The notes under the pieces are model-generated. The model was not told the origin of the DNA. It saw nothing but the letters and a program-made list of their open reading frames with translations, and did no database searches. Made by a program: the position numbers and the translations under genes. Shown here piece by piece: positions 17,401 through 25,532 of a DNA stretch of 64,000 nt. The DNA comes from Embleya hyalina (GTDB lineage: Bacteria; Actinomycetota; Actinomycetes; Streptomycetales; Streptomycetaceae), in the NCBI RefSeq assembly GCF_003967355.1, contig NZ_BIFH01000019.1, forward strand, positions 62,001 through 126,000. Reading direction: 5' to 3'. The stretch's first letter is position 1. The number at the start of each line of letters is the position of its first letter.

Positions 17401-17765
17401 GGGTCGCCGGCGCGCAGGTGGTCACGGCCGGCGGCGGCGAGGCGCTCGAACCGCAGCGCGTCCACGTCGGCCGCGTCCACGTCCAGCCGGTAGCCGCCCG
17501 CCGATCGTGTGACGTCGCCGGCCGAACCGAGGGCCCGCCGCAGGCGCGAGACCAGGGCCTGCAGGGCATGGGCGGGATCGGCCGGCGGGTCTTCGGCCCA
17601 GATCCCGTCGACCAGGACGTGCGGCACGACCGGGCGACCGCCGACCAGCGCCAGCAGTACGACCAGACCCCGCAACCGCGCACCGGCGACGGGCCGCGCG
17701 ACGTCCCCGCGAGACACCTCGAAGGCGCCGAGCAGCGTGACCCCGAGCCGCGAACCCCTGTCCAT
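14484..17765 (-). CDS. SARP-type regulator: winged helix, BTAD, NB-ARC ATPase, TPR
   Basis: A 1,093-residue regulator. The order is: OmpR-like winged helix (about 1-95, with LRGLVVLLALVGGRPV), bacterial transcriptional activator domain (about 100-248, with AALLMDALTAQGRQADALALYERV), an NB-ARC/STAND ATPase with P-loop GPGGVGKT at 295-302, Walker B DILLLVDNCEHLI and the GLDGMPLALELAA motif, and a long helical TPR-like C-terminus. Proteins of this plan activate antibiotic clusters or respond to metabolites. The ATG at 17765 follows AAGGATCGGGG. It is divergent from a TetX-like monooxygenase, and the gap carries four SARP-style direct repeats, so that gene is a likely target. Confidence 0.9.
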   Translation of the reverse strand: MDRGSRLGVTLLGAFEVSRGDVARPVAGARLRGLVVLLALVGGRPVVPHVLVDGIWAEDPPADPAHALQALVSRLRRALGSAGDVTRSAGGYRLDVDAADVDALRFERLAAAGRDHLRAGDPHAAAAVLGEAVALWGDPPGAEPAVVAAVAPAVAARLAHASIEAVADLADAESSLGRADAAAARLTALLAEHPVHERAAALLMDALTAQGRQADALALYERVRETLADVLGADPGAALRERHLRLLRAERPAPDAARTGWSNLPAPLTGFIGRGDDLARIDTLLAAGRLVTVLGPGGVGKTRLAVEAARRRRHEYRDGVRLIDLASVTEPGKVGAALLAGIGTRAGAMFEARTRVEGDESDVLADRLGGRDILLLVDNCEHLIDAVAHVLAPLLSRCAGVRVLATSREPLAIDGEALVPLGPLALPGPNDTVARARQAAAVRLFTERAVAVRPGFEVDETTLPDVRRVVRGLDGMPLALELAAARLRTLSLPELADGLSDRFRLLTTGSRTALPRHRTLRAVIAWSWDLLNEHERTVAERVSVLAGGITSASAGAVCAGTAVRVAEVPELLAALVDRSLLHLTPTPGRYRMLETLREYGTGRLAETGDLGTVRDLAGDWFAELMARYDPRLRGPGQPEAMRAIGAEYDNTLAALRRRCDTGDAPGAVALALNLTWYWEMFGRRLDAAHWLGEALAVPGGEPTPERDCARAIHLLNRIGARPATSAEEGADEQAEIRAVADRLLAYPELPGPYGALAALPLAFLRAEKATPAIVERLAEGDDVWLSGLARMFRAQLAENAGELDRTRADVEEALTCFRRVGDRWGLANTLPMRAQLRQYDGDLDGALADLREARSSAAEFGSLGLDDEIFADLRRIDLHLRRGDTDPVVTVIDTARERALRANSPAMPFLVDAWEAVLRVRLGDLDRARELLDGAERGLRGDGPFPGDHARTLVAGARASLCLEAGDVTGAEQELAKAYAAALRTRDLPVMSLVAVHVAALAEAHGRYGEAAVLLGAASRLRGAHDHTDRLVRDITHRGRATLGANTFTAAYTKGCELDPQTAIQEIDPTRPHRAPTTTYDTKATNPSPETRR

Positions 17766-18076
17766 CCCCCGATCCTTGCGCGCGCACCGCCGAGTCCCCA
17801 AATCAACCGGTCCCGACCCAGGGAGTCCGCTACCCAGGGAGCCCCCGGCCAAGGGAGTCCCGACCCCTGGAGCCCCCCACCCCGGGTCCGCACCGTCATC
17901 ACCACCGCACCGCAACCGCATCACACGGCCGGCCGCGCTCGCCGCCGCCGCGTGTGCCGCTGTCAGCGCCGCGTGCGGCCCGTGTGAGCGGCCCGGAGCA
18001 GCATTCGAGTGCCCGAACATTCCGGTGGCGACGCCGGAGCCCACCGGGCGGCCTCGATCCCGAAGGAGCCACCACC
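17766..18076. other. Divergent regulator/monooxygenase gap
   Basis: This 311-bp gap holds four direct repeats at 17817-17875 and no supported gene. The ORF reading upstream from the monooxygenase (start near 17954) is alanine/arginine-rich and has no ribosome site. Confidence 0.5.
17817..17875. promoter_or_regulatory. Four direct repeats, likely SARP binding array
   Basis: CCCAGGGAGTCC (17817), CCCAGGGAGCCC (17833), CCAAGGGAGTCC (17849) and CCCCTGGAGCCC (17864) recur with 16, 16 and 15 bp spacing. Direct repeats are the known binding mode of SARP winged-helix proteins, though published spacings are usually near 11 or 22 bp. They lie about 50-110 bp upstream of the SARP start and 200 bp upstream of the monooxygenase. 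Confidence 0.5.
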
Positions 18077-19204
18077 ATGAACAGCCCCGTCACGATCATC
18101 GGCGCAGGACTCGGCGGACTCGTCCTGGCCCGCGTCCTGCACGTCCACGGCATCGCGGCCACGGTCCACGAGGCCGATCCATCCCCGACCGCGCGCACCC
18201 AGGGCGGGATGCTCGACATCCACGACTACAACGGGCAACTCGCCCTCGATGCAGCCGACTTGATCGACGAGTTCCACGCCATCGTCCTGCCCGGCCGACA
18301 GTCGATGCGAGTCCTGGACACCGACGGAACCGTCCTGCTCGACAGGGCCGACGACGGCACGGGAGGACGTCCCGAGGTGCAGCGCGGCGAACTGCGACGG
18401 ATCCTGCTCGACTCGCTCCCGGCCGGCACCGTCCGGTGGGGGCACAGGGTCGCCGACACCCGGCCCCTGGGCGAAGGGCGTCACGAGGTGACGTTCGCCG
18501 ACGGCGGCACCCTCGTCACCGACCTGCTGGTCGGCGCGGACGGCGCGTGGTCACGGGTCCGGCCGCTGCTCTCCACCGCCACCCCCGAGTACGCGGGCAC
18601 CTCCTTCGTCGAGATCCACCTCTTCGACGCCGAAACCCGGCACGCCGCCGCCGCGAAGGCGGTCGGCGGCGGATCGATGATCGCGCCCTCGCCCGGCAAG
18701 GAGATCTTCGCCCACCGCGAAGACGGCGACACCCTGCACACCTACGTGGCGCTGACCAAGCCACAGGACTGGTTCGCCGCCATCGACTTCACCGACGCCG
18801 CCGCGGCCACCGCGCGGATCGCGCGAGAGTTCGACGGCTGGGCACCGGAGCTCACCGCGCTGATCACCGACGGCGACACCGCACCGGTCCTGCGCCCCCA
18901 CTACGCCCTGCCGAACGGTCACCGCTGGGACCGGCTGCCGGGCGTCACCCTGCTCGGCGACGCCGCCCACCTCACGGCCCCGAACGGCGAAGGCGCCAAC
19001 CTGGCCATGCTCGACGGCGCCGAACTCGGCAAGGCCATCGCCGCGCGCCCGCACGACATCGAGGCCGCGCTCGCCGAGTACGAACAGGCCATGTTCCTGC
19101 GCCCCACCGAGGACGCCGCATTCGAAGGCGCCGAGATCAAGGGGATCGACTCCGCCGACAACACGGCCCACGGCCTGCTCGACACGATCACCCGAACCGG
19201 GTAA
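18077..19204 (+). CDS. FAD-dependent monooxygenase, TetX-like
   Basis: A 375-residue flavoprotein monooxygenase. The FAD-binding GAGLGGL motif lies at residues 9-15, followed by the acidic end of the second strand (VHEAD). LLVGADGAWSRVR corresponds to the DG motif and LLGDAAHLTAPNGEGANLAMLDGAEL to the GD motif near residue 295. This pattern is that of the PHBH/TetX class, which hydroxylates aromatic or polyketide substrates with NAD(P)H and oxygen; tetracycline inactivation is possible but cannot be concluded. The ATG follows GAAGGAGCCACC. It is divergent from the SARP regulator and is probably under its control. Confidence 0.85.
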   Translation: MNSPVTIIGAGLGGLVLARVLHVHGIAATVHEADPSPTARTQGGMLDIHDYNGQLALDAADLIDEFHAIVLPGRQSMRVLDTDGTVLLDRADDGTGGRPEVQRGELRRILLDSLPAGTVRWGHRVADTRPLGEGRHEVTFADGGTLVTDLLVGADGAWSRVRPLLSTATPEYAGTSFVEIHLFDAETRHAAAAKAVGGGSMIAPSPGKEIFAHREDGDTLHTYVALTKPQDWFAAIDFTDAAAATARIAREFDGWAPELTALITDGDTAPVLRPHYALPNGHRWDRLPGVTLLGDAAHLTAPNGEGANLAMLDGAELGKAIAARPHDIEAALAEYEQAMFLRPTEDAAFEGAEIKGIDSADNTAHGLLDTITRTG

Positions 19205-19324
19205 GACCCCTCCACCCCCGGGTCCTCCGACGCACGGACGGGCCGGGGGGACGGGCCGGAGGCGGCGGGAAGCCGGAGTTCGGCCGATCTCCCGCGCCGT
19301 GGCGGCGAATCCCGGCGGGCCCGC

Positions 19325-20524
19325 TCAGGGTGTCGCGCCCGCATGCCGGGTCTTCGTGCCGGACACCCGCGTCGAGGTGGGCAGTTCGACGGTGATGCGC
19401 AGTCCGCCCCAGGGGCGTGGGGTGATGTCGAGGGATCCGTCGTGTACCCGGACGATGCTCTTGACGATCGCCAGCCCCAGGCCGACGCCCGCGTGGTCGT
19501 TGCGGATCCGTTCGGTGCCGCGCTGGAAGGGCTCGGTGAGAGTGGAGACCAGCTGTGCGGAAAGCACCTCGCCGCTGTTCTCGACCGTGAGCACCACGGT
19601 GTTCGCGCGGACGCCGGTCTCGACCCACACGGCGCCCTGCTCGGGCAGGTTGTGCACGATGGCGTTGTGGACGAGGTTCGTCGTCATCTGGAGCAGAAGC
19701 GCCGGTGACCCGACGGCGGGGGTGATCTCGCCGGAGGCGTCGATGGTGACACCACGTCTCTCGGCGAGGGGGAGCAGTGTTTCGGTGGCTTCCTCCACCA
19801 GGAGCGACAGATCGACGGGTTCTCGGGTGACCGAGCCCTGGTCGGTGCGGCTGAGGACGAGCAGCGCCTCGGTGAGTTCGATCGCCCGGGCGTTGACGGC
19901 GTGCAGGCGGGCGACGAGTTCGCCGTGATCCTGGGTCGGATTGTTGCGGGCCACGTCGAGAAGCGTTTGCGAGATCGCCAGCGGAGTGCGCAGTTCGTGC
20001 GAGGCGTTGGCGGCGAATCTTCGCTGTTCGGCGACGTGTTCCTCCAGCCGGGCCAGCATCGCGTCGAAGGTGTCGGCGAGTTCGCGGAACTCGTCCTTGC
20101 GGCCCCGCAACCGGATCCGGTGGGAGAGCGACCCGTCGGCGGCCTTGCGTGTGGCGTCCGTGATGCGGGTCAGCGGCGCGAGCATGCGGCCGGCGAGAAT
20201 CCATCCGCCCACCAGACCGAACACCAACAGGAAGCTCATGATCGTGGTCGCGACCGGCATGAAGGAGCGCAGGAAGACGATGCGACCGTGTCGGGGGACC
20301 AGGCCGCCGCTGTCCCTGATCGGCTTGTAGGGCACATAGCGCCACAGGGACCACCACAGCACGATGAGCAGCAGGACGCCGGCCAGCATGAGGAAGCCGG
20401 CGTAGCTGAGGGTGAGTTTGAGGCGAGCGCTCAGTCCGGGAGCCCGTTCCACCGGCTGCTCGGGTGTCCCGTGCACGGCCCGCGGGGGTGCTTTGCCCAG
20501 GGGCTGTACGGACGCCCTATGCAC
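19325..20524 (-). CDS. vanS: VanS-type sensor histidine kinase
   Basis: A 399-residue kinase. Two membrane segments (about residues 38-60 and 89-109) enclose a short external loop of about 28 residues (RYVPYKPIRDSGGLVPRHGR). A HAMP region follows, then the H-box ASHELRTPL with H176, the N-box (TTNLVHNAIVHN) and G-boxes (GVGLGLAIV). The short loop is typical of actinomycete VanS, which responds to glycopeptides. The GTG at 20524 overlaps the vanR stop and follows GAGGGCGGCGAC. It phosphorylates VanR when glycopeptide is sensed and acts as its phosphatase otherwise, as established for Streptomyces coelicolor. Confidence 0.92.
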   Translation of the reverse strand: MHRASVQPLGKAPPRAVHGTPEQPVERAPGLSARLKLTLSYAGFLMLAGVLLLIVLWWSLWRYVPYKPIRDSGGLVPRHGRIVFLRSFMPVATTIMSFLLVFGLVGGWILAGRMLAPLTRITDATRKAADGSLSHRIRLRGRKDEFRELADTFDAMLARLEEHVAEQRRFAANASHELRTPLAISQTLLDVARNNPTQDHGELVARLHAVNARAIELTEALLVLSRTDQGSVTREPVDLSLLVEEATETLLPLAERRGVTIDASGEITPAVGSPALLLQMTTNLVHNAIVHNLPEQGAVWVETGVRANTVVLTVENSGEVLSAQLVSTLTEPFQRGTERIRNDHAGVGLGLAIVKSIVRVHDGSLDITPRPWGGLRITVELPTSTRVSGTKTRHAGATP

Positions 20525-21212
20525 CGTCGCCGCCCTCGCGTTCGTGCTCCGATCGGGCGTCCATGCGATACCCGACACCGGGGACGGTGAGGATGATCCA
20601 GGGTTCGCCGAGCCGTTTGCGCAGGGCCGAGACCGTGATGCGTACCGCGTTGGTGAACGGGTCGGCGTTCTCGTCCCACGCTCGGGCCAGAAGTTCCTCG
20701 GCGCTGACGACACCGCCTTCGGCGCCGACGAGGACTTCGAGCACCGCGAACTGCTTTCTCGTCAGCGCCACGTAGCGCCCGTCGCGGTAGACCTCCCGGC
20801 GGAAGGGATCCAGCCGCACACCCGCGATCTCGCGTACCGGGGGCCTGCTGTGCGCACGTCTGCGGTCCAGGGCCCTGAGCCTGAGCACGAGTTCGCGCAG
20901 TTCGAACGGCTTGGTGAGGTAGTCGTCGGCGCCGAGTTCGAACCCGGTGACCTTGTCGTCGATGCGGTCGGCGGCGGTGAGCATGAGGATGGGCAGGCCG
21001 CTGCCGGAGGCGATGATGCGGGTGGCGATCTCGTCGCCGGAGGGCCCGGGGATGTCCCGGTCGAGGATGGCGATGTGGTAGCTGTTGATGCTCAGCAACT
21101 CCAGGGCGGTGTCGCCGTCACCGGCGATGTCGGCCGCGATCGCTTCCAGGCGCAGACCATCGCGGATGGCTTCCGCCATGTAGGGCTCGTCCTCGACGAT
21201 CAGCACACGCAT
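20517..21212 (-). CDS. vanR: VanR response regulator, OmpR family
   Basis: A 231-residue response regulator. The receiver starts MRVLIVEDEPYMAEAIRDGL and its phosphorylation site is D51 in AILDRDIPGPSGDE. K at GADDYLTKPF and the C-terminal winged helix (KQFAVLEVLVGAEGGVVSAEELLARAW and FTNAVRITVSALRKRLGEP) are intact. The sequence is close to S. coelicolor VanR, as I recall it. TAGCAT lies 6 nt before the ATG with no Shine-Dalgarno, so vanRS is probably a leaderless transcript. It is divergent from vanK and its likely binding regions are the CGCATA-containing promoters at 21233 and 22637. Confidence 0.95.
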   Translation of the reverse strand: MRVLIVEDEPYMAEAIRDGLRLEAIAADIAGDGDTALELLSINSYHIAILDRDIPGPSGDEIATRIIASGSGLPILMLTAADRIDDKVTGFELGADDYLTKPFELRELVLRLRALDRRRAHSRPPVREIAGVRLDPFRREVYRDGRYVALTRKQFAVLEVLVGAEGGVVSAEELLARAWDENADPFTNAVRITVSALRKRLGEPWIILTVPGVGYRMDARSEHEREGGDGA

Positions 21213-21298
21213 GCCCCGATGCTACGAGGTGCCGCATATCGTCGGTCTATCGAAAAGCGCATACGTACCGGCAACGGCACGCCGCCTTCACTGACGGA
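21213..21298. promoter_or_regulatory. vanRS/vanK divergent promoter
   Basis: Leftward, TAGCAT (complement at 21219-21224) is the vanR -10. Rightward, a block from 21247 to the leader-ORF ATG at 21299 matches the vanH upstream block at 22640 in 38 of 47 ungapped positions. It shares TATCGAAA, CGCATACGT, CAACG and the CTTSACTG just before the ATG. A further CGCATA lies at 21233. These are the probable VanR sites and core promoter. Confidence 0.65.
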
Positions 21299-21423
<125 letters not shown>

Positions 21424-21427
<4 letters not shown>

Positions 21428-22578
21428 GCCGAACCGCACCCCGCCGAATCACCCCGGCCGAGGGAACACGCCTGACCGTCGCGTCGATCGGCGCGCACGA
21501 GCATTTGGCCTTCGTGCGGGCGCAGCGCTCGGTCAGCTTCCTCCAGACCCCGGCGTGGGGCCGCGTCAAGACCGAGTGGCGCAGCGAATCGGTCGGCTGG
21601 TACGACGGCCCGCGGCTGGTCGGCGCCGGGCTCGTCCTGCACCGTCCGGTGCCGCGGCTGGAGCGGTACACGCTGGCCTATCTGCCCGAAGGGCCGACCA
21701 TCGACTGGACCGGTGAGATCGACGCCTGGCTCCACCCGTTGGCGGTCCATCTCAAGGCACGCGGGGCGTTCGCGATCCGGTTGTGCCCGCCGGTGCGGAT
21801 GGATACGTGGAGCGCGGAACAGGTCAAGGAGGGCGCCGCCGATCCGGGCATCCGGCGGCTCACCGACATCCCCGGTCGCTCGCCCGACCCGGTCGGTGCC
21901 CGTGTGAGCGGCCGGCTGCGGGACGCCGGATGGTTGCCGCAGAGCCCGGAGGACGGCTTCGGGCTCGGCCAGCCGCAGTTCAAGTACGAGATTCCGCTGG
22001 TCGGCAGGACCGAGGACGACGTGCTCGGGGGCATGAACCAGCTCTGGCGTCGCAACATCAGGAAGGCGGAGAAGGAAGGCGTCCGGGTCACGATCGACAC
22101 GGACCTGGCGGCGTTCCACGACCTGTACGTGCACACCGCCGAACGCGACCGCTTCATTCCGCGGCCACTGCGCTACTTCGAGAGCATGTTCGCGGCGATG
22201 AGCGCGGAGGATCCGGAGCGGATCAAGCTCTACGTGGCTCGCCACGAGGGCGACCCGGTCGCCGCGACCATCCTGGTCCGCGTCGGTGCCCACGCGTGGT
22301 ACTCCTACGGCGCCTCCTCCACCGACAAGCGCGAGGTGCGCGGTTCCAACGCGTGCCAGTGGGCGATGATCCGCGACTCGCTGGCGGCCGGCTGCGACGT
22401 CTACGACCTGCGGGGCATCACCCCCACGCTCGACGCCGACGACCCGCACGTCGGCCTGATCCGGTTCAAGGTCGGCACGGGTGGTCGGGCGGTGAGGTAT
22501 GTCGGCGAATGGGACCTGCCCCTGCGACCGATGGTCTATCGGGCATTCGACCTGTACATGAGGCGCCGCGGGCGATGA
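21424..22578 (+). CDS. vanK: VanK, FemX/FemAB-type peptidoglycan cross-bridge enzyme
   Basis: A 384-residue FemAB-family protein. The N-terminal acyltransferase domain opens with the conserved FLQTPAWGRVKTEWRSE. A second GNAT-like domain holds MNQLWRRNIRKAEKEGV and YVARHEGDPVAATILV, and the AWYSYGASS and NACQWAMIRDSLAAGCDVYDLRG segments fit the family well. In S. coelicolor VanK adds the cross-bridge glycine to precursors ending in D-Ala-D-Lac, which the housekeeping FemX cannot use. It transfers from tRNA on the cytosolic side. The ATG follows GGACGAGGCGCCG and overlaps the leader ORF stop. It is probably induced by VanR. Confidence 0.9.
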
Positions 22579-22635
22579 CGCCGCGTGGTGCGCGGAATTG
22601 CCGCGCCACGATAATACCGGCGAGTAACATAGCGT

Positions 22636-22692
22636 CCGCATATCGAAACTCGCATACGTTCCGACAACGCCGCGCCGTCTTGACTGGATGGC
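22636..22692 (+). promoter_or_regulatory. vanH promoter with VanR-type block
   Basis: CGCATA occurs at 22637 and 22651, 14 bp apart. The region then follows the vanK promoter closely: TATCGAAA, CGCATACGT, CAACG, and CTTGACTG. The ATG follows at 22693 after a short GGATGGC. Conservation up to the start codon in two promoters of one regulon marks it as functional. Confidence 0.65.
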
Positions 22693-23733
22693 ATGAGTCA
22701 TCGCGACCCGATACGAACCGAGGCCCGCCGCACCGAATCCGCGACGTCCTCGTCCTCCTCGGCCGCCCGAACCACGGGAATCACGATCTATGGCTGTGAG
22801 CGGGACGAGGCCGCTCTGTTCCGAGAAATGTCACCCCGCTTCGACATCGTGCCGACCATTACCGCGGCGGCGCCATCCGAGGCCAACATCGAGCTGGCGT
22901 CGGGAAACCGCTGCATCAGCGTCGGCCACAAGACGCGCATCGCCGATGCCACCCTCCTCGCACTCGGTCGGGTCGGCGTGGCGTACATCTCCACACGAAG
23001 CATCGGATACAACCACATCGATGTGAAATACGCGGAGAGCGTCGGGATCTCCGTCGGCAACGTCCGCTATTCCCCCGACAGCGTGGCCGACTACACGCTG
23101 ATGCTCATTCTGATGGCGCTGCGAAACGCACGGTCCATCATCCGCCGGGCGGACGCGCACGACTACTCGCTGAATGATGTGCGCGGGAAGGAATTGCGTG
23201 ACCTGACCGTCGGGGTGGTGGGAACCGGGCGTATCGGCGCGGCCGTCGTGGACAGGTTGCGAGGCTTCGGCTGTCGCATAGTGGCCCACGACACCACTCC
23301 CAAAGTCGCGGTGAATTACGTCGACCTCGACGAACTGCTTCGCGTGAGCGACATCGTGACGCTGCATACGCCGCTCAATGCGGACACCCACCATCTCATC
23401 GACGGCCGACGCATCGGGCGGATGAAGAACGGTGCCTTCATCGTCAACACCGGACGCGGCGCACTGATCGAGACCGAGGCCCTGATCGCGGCGCTGGAGC
23501 GTGGCGGACTGGGCGGCGCGGCGCTGGACGTGCTCGAAGGAGAGGAAGGAATCTTCTACGCCGACCGCCGGAACACCTCCGTCGAAAGCAAGTCGTTGCT
23601 GCGGCTGCACGAGCTTCCGAACGCCCTGATCAGCCCGCACACCGCCTATTACACGGATCACGCCCTCCGTGACACGGTCGAAAACTCCATCGTCAACTGT
23701 CTGAAGTTCGAGAGCGGGGATCAGCGTGGCTGA
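22693..23733 (+). CDS. vanH: VanH D-lactate dehydrogenase
   Basis: A 346-residue D-2-hydroxyacid dehydrogenase that reduces pyruvate to D-lactate with NAD(P)H. The Rossmann motif GVVGTGRIG and the catalytic set are intact: Arg in VNTGRGALIETE, Glu in DVLEGEEG, and His in ISPHTAYY. The first 27 residues (MSHRDPIRTEARRTE...) form a low-complexity Ser-rich extension before the usual VanH start (GITIYGCERDEAALFRE). The extension is kept because the promoter block runs up to this ATG. It overlaps vanA by 8 bp and feeds D-lactate to VanA. Confidence 0.93.
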   Translation: MSHRDPIRTEARRTESATSSSSSAARTTGITIYGCERDEAALFREMSPRFDIVPTITAAAPSEANIELASGNRCISVGHKTRIADATLLALGRVGVAYISTRSIGYNHIDVKYAESVGISVGNVRYSPDSVADYTLMLILMALRNARSIIRRADAHDYSLNDVRGKELRDLTVGVVGTGRIGAAVVDRLRGFGCRIVAHDTTPKVAVNYVDLDELLRVSDIVTLHTPLNADTHHLIDGRRIGRMKNGAFIVNTGRGALIETEALIAALERGGLGGAALDVLEGEEGIFYADRRNTSVESKSLLRLHELPNALISPHTAYYTDHALRDTVENSIVNCLKFESGDQRG

Positions 23734-24766
23734 GACAAGAATCGGGATCATATTCGGGGGCGCTTCCGAAGAGCACCCCATCTCCGTCAAATCGGCGCAG
23801 CTGGTCGCGAAGAACCTCGACCCGGAAAAATATCTGCCCTTCTATATCGGGATCACGAAGAGCGGCGGCTGGAAGCTGTGCGACGGCCCCGATACGGACT
23901 GGGCGGACGGCGATTGCCGTCCGGTCGTACTGGCACCGGACCCCGACGTGCACGGACTGCTCGTCCTGGAGTCGGGTCGCTACGAGACGATCCGCTTGGA
24001 TGTGGTGTTGCCCGTGCTGCACGGCAAGCTCGGCGAAGACGGCGCGCCGCAGGGTCTGCTGGAGCTCTCCGGAATCCCCTATGTGGGCTGCGACATCCAA
24101 AGCTCCGCGCTGTGCATGGACAAATCCCTCGCCTACGCCGTCGCCGCGGGCGCGGGAATCGACACGCCGAATTTCATCACTCTCACCGCGGACGAGGACA
24201 TCGACGCCGACGGGATTCTCTATCCCGCGTTCGTGAAGCCGGCCCGTTCCGGATCGTCGTTCGGGGTCGGCAAGGTGTCCCGGCCGGAGGAACTGGCCGA
24301 TGCCATCGCCGCGGCACGTCGCTACGACTCGAAGATCCTGATCGAAGAGGCCGTCGTCGGCAGCGAGGTCGGCTGCGCGATATTGGGCAACGATCCGGAT
24401 TTGATCACGGGTGAAGTGGACCGCATCGCGCTGTCGCACGGATTCTTCAAGATCCATCAGGAGGCCACGCCCGAAAGCGGCTCCGACAATTCGACCCCGA
24501 TCGTGCCCGCCGACATCCCGGCGGAGTCGCACGCTCGTGTCCGGGAGACGGCCAAGGCCATATACCGCGCCCTCGGATGCAGGGGGCTGGCGCGCGTGGA
24601 CATGTTCCTCACGGCGGACGGAAACGTGGTCCTCAACGAGGTCAACACGCTCCCCGGCCTCACCTCGTACAGCCGCTATCCGCGCATGATGGCAGCCGCC
24701 GGGTTCCCGTTGTCGGAAGTGATCGACCGGTTGGTGTCGTTGGCGATCGAAGGAAAGAATCGATGA
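23726..24766 (+). CDS. vanA: VanA-type D-alanine:D-lactate ligase
   Basis: A 346-residue ATP-grasp ligase. H244 in FKIHQE is in place, the omega-loop histidine that distinguishes D-Ala:D-Lac ligases of the VanA type from D-Ala:D-Ala ligases, which have Tyr-Lys there. The ATP-binding lysines (MDKSLAY, FVKPARSGSSFGV), the EEHPISVKSAQLV opening and the LNEVNTLPGLTSYSRYPRM segment match VanA closely. It makes D-Ala-D-Lac for lipid II precursors, which lowers glycopeptide affinity. The ATGA at its end overlaps the start of vanX. Confidence 0.95.
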   Translation: MAETRIGIIFGGASEEHPISVKSAQLVAKNLDPEKYLPFYIGITKSGGWKLCDGPDTDWADGDCRPVVLAPDPDVHGLLVLESGRYETIRLDVVLPVLHGKLGEDGAPQGLLELSGIPYVGCDIQSSALCMDKSLAYAVAAGAGIDTPNFITLTADEDIDADGILYPAFVKPARSGSSFGVGKVSRPEELADAIAAARRYDSKILIEEAVVGSEVGCAILGNDPDLITGEVDRIALSHGFFKIHQEATPESGSDNSTPIVPADIPAESHARVRETAKAIYRALGCRGLARVDMFLTADGNVVLNEVNTLPGLTSYSRYPRMMAAAGFPLSEVIDRLVSLAIEGKNR

Positions 24767-25371
24767 ACGACGACTTCGTCTTCGTCGACGAACTGATGCC
24801 CGGAGTGCGGTGGGACGCCAAGTACGCCACCTGGGACAACTTCACCGGCAAGCCCGTGGACGGGTATCGGGCCAATCGGATCGTCGGTACCAGGGCCTTG
24901 TGCGCGGCCCTGAAACTGGCGCGGGAAGAGGCCGCATCCCTCGGATTCGACCTGCTTCTCTGGGACGGCTACCGCCCCCAGCGCGCCGTCGATCGATTCC
25001 GGGAGTGGGCGACCCGGGCGGAGGACGGCCGGACCAAGGCGCGACACTATCCGAATATCGACAGGGCCGAGATGTTCGAAAAGGGATACGTAGCCGCCAA
25101 GTCGGGCCACAGCCGGGGCGGCACCGTCGACCTGACACTCCATCACCTGGATACCGGCGACCTGGCCGCCATGGGCGGCCACCACGACCTGATGGACCCG
25201 ATCTCGCACCACGGAGCACAGGGGATCACACAGGTCGAAACGACCAACCGGCAATATCTCCGCGCCATCATGGAGGTCGGCGGGTTCAGCGCGTACGACT
25301 GCGAGTGGTGGCACTACACGCTGAAGGACGAGCCCTACCCGGACACCTATTTCGATTTCCCCATCGCGTAG
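24763..25371 (+). CDS. vanX: VanX D-Ala-D-Ala dipeptidase
   Basis: A 202-residue zinc dipeptidase that removes D-Ala-D-Ala so that only D-Ala-D-Lac is used. The metal ligands H116, D123 (SGHSRGGTVDLT) and H184, the catalytic base E181 (DCEWWHY) and R71 (DGYRPQRAV) all fall at the numbering of Enterococcus VanX. There is no signal peptide, as expected of a cytosolic VanX. It starts in a 4-bp ATGA overlap with vanA and ends the operon before a hairpin. Confidence 0.96.
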   Translation: MNDDFVFVDELMPGVRWDAKYATWDNFTGKPVDGYRANRIVGTRALCAALKLAREEAASLGFDLLLWDGYRPQRAVDRFREWATRAEDGRTKARHYPNIDRAEMFEKGYVAAKSGHSRGGTVDLTLHHLDTGDLAAMGGHHDLMDPISHHGAQGITQVETTNRQYLRAIMEVGGFSAYDCEWWHYTLKDEPYPDTYFDFPIA

Positions 25372-25403
25372 TCGGGAGGGCCCCGACGGCCACGCCGAGG
25401 CTC

Positions 25404-25444
25404 CGGCGGTTCGCGAGACCGGTGACGGTCACCCCGAACCGCCG
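25404..25444 (+). terminator. vanHAX terminator
   Basis: CGGCGGTTCG (25404-25413) pairs with CGAACCGCCG (25435-25444); the loop itself contains a GGTGAC/GTCACC stem. It lies 32 bp past the vanX stop. Confidence 0.65.
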
Positions 25445-25532
25445 AAGCCCTTGGCGACGAGGCCCCGGGCCGACCCCGCGACGGCCGACGTTACGGTTCG
25501 TCACGGTGTCGGTGGGTGTGCGGGTGACGTTC

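Noticed and set aside
15381-17987. 868-codon plus-strand frame
   Set aside because: It is antisense to the SARP gene, with repetitive Gly/Arg/Gln composition and no start signals.
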